Shown here in pieces: positions 56,634-58,005 of a stretch of 58,005 nucleotides of DNA (position 1 is the stretch's first letter; the number at the start of each line of letters is the position of its first letter). The DNA comes from JBFEUI01 sp041547565 (lineage in GTDB: Bacteria; Pseudomonadota; Gammaproteobacteria; Thiohalomonadales; Thiohalomonadaceae). The notes below the pieces were generated by a model. The model was not told where the DNA came from, did no database searches, and saw only the letters and a program-made list of their open reading frames with translations. Both the position numbers and the translations under genes were made by a program. The stretch spans positions 1-58,005 of the forward strand of contig JBFEUI010000002.1 of assembly GCA_041547565.1 (NCBI GenBank), given 5' to 3'.

Positions 56634-58005
56634 CTAGTGGACGACGCTCTCCTCTTCTTCGAACTCAAACTGCAGCTCGCCATCCTCAGCGGTGATCAGT
56701 ACATGACCGCCGTGCTCCAGACGGCCGAACAACAGCTCCTCGGCCAGCGGCTTTTTGATATGCTCCTTGATAATGCGCGCCATCGGACGGGCGCCCATCG
56801 ACTCCTCGTAGCCGTGCTCGGCCAGCCAGCTGCGTGCTGACGGGTCGACATCGATGATGACCCCCTTCTCCTCCAGTTGCGCCTCGAGTTCCATGATGAA
56901 CTTGTCGACCACATGGCCGATGGTGTCGGCTGCCAAGTGCTTGAACTGAACCACCGCATCGAGACGGTTGCGGAATTCCGGGCTGAACAGCTTCTTGATC
57001 ACCTCCATGCTGTCGCTGCTGTGATCCTGCTTGGTGAAACCGATGGAGCGACGCGCCAGTTGGTCGGCACCGGCATTTGTCGTCATCACGATAATCACAT
57101 TGCGAAAATCCGCCTTGCGCCCGTTGTTGTCGGTCAGGGTACCGTGGTCCATCACCTGCAACAGGATATTGAACAGCTCGGGATGGGCCTTTTCAATCTC
57201 GTCCAGCAACAACACCGCATGGGGATGTTTGTTGATCGCCTCGGTCAGCAGACCGCCCTGATCAAAACCGACGTAGCCGGGAGGGGCACCGATGAGGCGT
57301 GAGACGGTGTGGCGTTCCATGTACTCGGACATATCGAAACGAATCAATTCGATGCCCAGGGTCTTGGCCAGTTGCCGGGTTACCTCGGTCTTGCCGACAC
57401 CGGTCGGGCCGGCAAACAGGAAGGAGCCGATCGGCTTCTGTTCAATGCCCAGTCCGGAGCGTGACATCTTGATGGCCGCTGAGAGCGTGCTAATGGCCTC
57501 GTCCTGACCGTAGATCATTAGTTTCAGATCGCGCTCCAGGTTGCGCAGGCTGTCCTTGTCGCTGCGCGAGACGCTCTTGGCGGGGATACGTGCGATCTTG
57601 GAAATGACATCCTCCACCTCTTTTACGCCGATGGTTTTCTTGCGCCTGGAAGCCGGTTTCAGGCGCTGGCTGGCACCGGCCTCGTCAATAACATCGATCG
57701 CCTTGTCCGGCATATGACGCTCGTTGATATAGCGCTCAGCCAGCTCAGAGGCGGTGCGCAGGGCCTGCCGGGTGTACTTGACCTCATGGTGCGCCTCGAA
57801 GCGGCTCTTCAGCCCCTCCAGGATGCGATAGGTCTCTTCCACACCGGGCTCGGGCACGTCGATCTTCTGGAAGCGCCGCGCCAGGGCATGGTCTTTCTCG
57901 AAAATACCCCGGTATTCCGCGTAGGTCGTCGATCCGATGCAGCGCATTTCGCCGTTCGCCAGCACCGGTTTAATAAGGTTACTCGCGTCCATGACACCGC
58001 CCGAG
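56634..58005 (-). CDS. clpA: ATP-dependent Clp protease ATPase subunit ClpA, C-terminal part
   Basis: Unfoldase of ClpAP; with ClpS it degrades N-degron proteins. About 457 codons are visible and the gene continues past the right edge. The frame begins SGGVMDASNLIKPVL, part of the first ATPase domain. The second domain is complete: Walker A GPTGVGKTE, Walker B LLLDEIEKAH and GAPPGYVGFDQGG. The ClpP-binding loop is IGF (RRSIGFTKQDHS). The ClpA rather than ClpB type follows from the short middle and this loop. clpS is expected beyond the edge. Confidence 0.96.
   Translation of the reverse strand, partial: SGGVMDASNLIKPVLANGEMRCIGSTTYAEYRGIFEKDHALARRFQKIDVPEPGVEETYRILEGLKSRFEAHHEVKYTRQALRTASELAERYINERHMPDKAIDVIDEAGASQRLKPASRRKKTIGVKEVEDVISKIARIPAKSVSRSDKDSLRNLERDLKLMIYGQDEAISTLSAAIKMSRSGLGIEQKPIGSFLFAGPTGVGKTEVTRQLAKTLGIELIRFDMSEYMERHTVSRLIGAPPGYVGFDQGGLLTEAINKHPHAVLLLDEIEKAHPELFNILLQVMDHGTLTDNNGRKADFRNVIIVMTTNAGADQLARRSIGFTKQDHSSDSMEVIKKLFSPEFRNRLDAVVQFKHLAADTIGHVVDKFIMELEAQLEEKGVIIDVDPSARSWLAEHGYEESMGARPMARIIKEHIKKPLAEELLFGRLEHGGHVLITAEDGELQFEFEEEESVVH

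Noticed and set aside
1..58005. tRNA genes, insertion sequences, prophage or toxin-antitoxin modules
   Set aside because: I looked through the intergenic regions and all plausible coding frames and saw no tRNA cloverleaf, transposase, integrase or toxin-antitoxin pair.

Overview
This 58 kb window reads as ordinary chromosome from a sulfur-oxidizing gammaproteobacterium. Gene order and protein families are gammaproteobacterial: rpmF-plsX-fabH, rluC divergent from rne, lpxK-msbA, ftsK-lolA-rarA, serS-cysG and aat/infA/clpA. A sulfide:quinone oxidoreductase (sqr), a FisR-type sulfane-sulfur regulator and a rhodanese point to sulfide use. Nearly all the DNA is coding. I see no tRNA, rRNA, insertion sequence, prophage or CRISPR array.

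Layout. 1-2460: fatty-acid and phospholipid start genes with ribosomal protein L32 (yceD-rpmF-plsX-fabH, minus strand; fabH runs off the left edge). 2.5-6 kb: maf, then the minus-strand group rluC, HAD phosphatase, sppA. 6-9.1 kb: RNase E with a long structured leader. 9.1-14.5 kb: minus-strand envelope group exbB-exbD-msbA-lpxK-trm112-kdsB plus a low-molecular-weight phosphatase. 14.6-20.2 kb: comEC, a DUF2062 protein, a LolC/E-type permease with lolD, and sfsA. 20.3-28.5 kb: class V aminotransferase, a RelA/SpoT enzyme, YgiQ, a small periplasmic protein, and aguA/aguB for putrescine from agmatine. 28.5-32 kb: the sulfide-response island. 32.1-40.1 kb: mfd, an S24-like protein, rhodanese, cysG with an in-frame amber codon, and serS-DUF190-crcB. 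40.3-48.4 kb: a 1208-residue PhnD-PAS-GGDEF-EAL protein, then rarA-lolA-ftsK. 48.5-58 kb: ald, trxB, an LtaS-like transferase, a COG3146 acyltransferase, aat, bpt, infA and clpA, which cuts off at the right edge.

The most interesting part is 28.5-32 kb. A FisR homologue has the same cysteine spacing (11 then 7) that I recall for the sulfane-sulfur sensor FisR. It lies between two good sigma-54 (-24/-12) promoters. One drives sqr. The other points away from fisR into a region with no convincing protein gene: about 90 nt that folds into a closed stem-loop, exposes a CCUCC (anti-Shine-Dalgarno) stretch, and ends in a strong terminator. Both promoters have a CATGACA-type site about 100 bp upstream, and a perfect TGTCATGACA palindrome precedes fisR itself. 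This looks like an undescribed sulfur-responsive, sigma-54-dependent small RNA, laid out like the LuxO/Qrr pair of vibrios.

Other points of note are a family of 7-bp-periodic inverted repeats at gene 3' ends (five loci, each with a different unit sequence); a BIME-like double hairpin inside one of them; a RelA-type enzyme that keeps an intact hydrolase site; the broken cysG; and a 24-bp perfect palindrome between ald and trxB.
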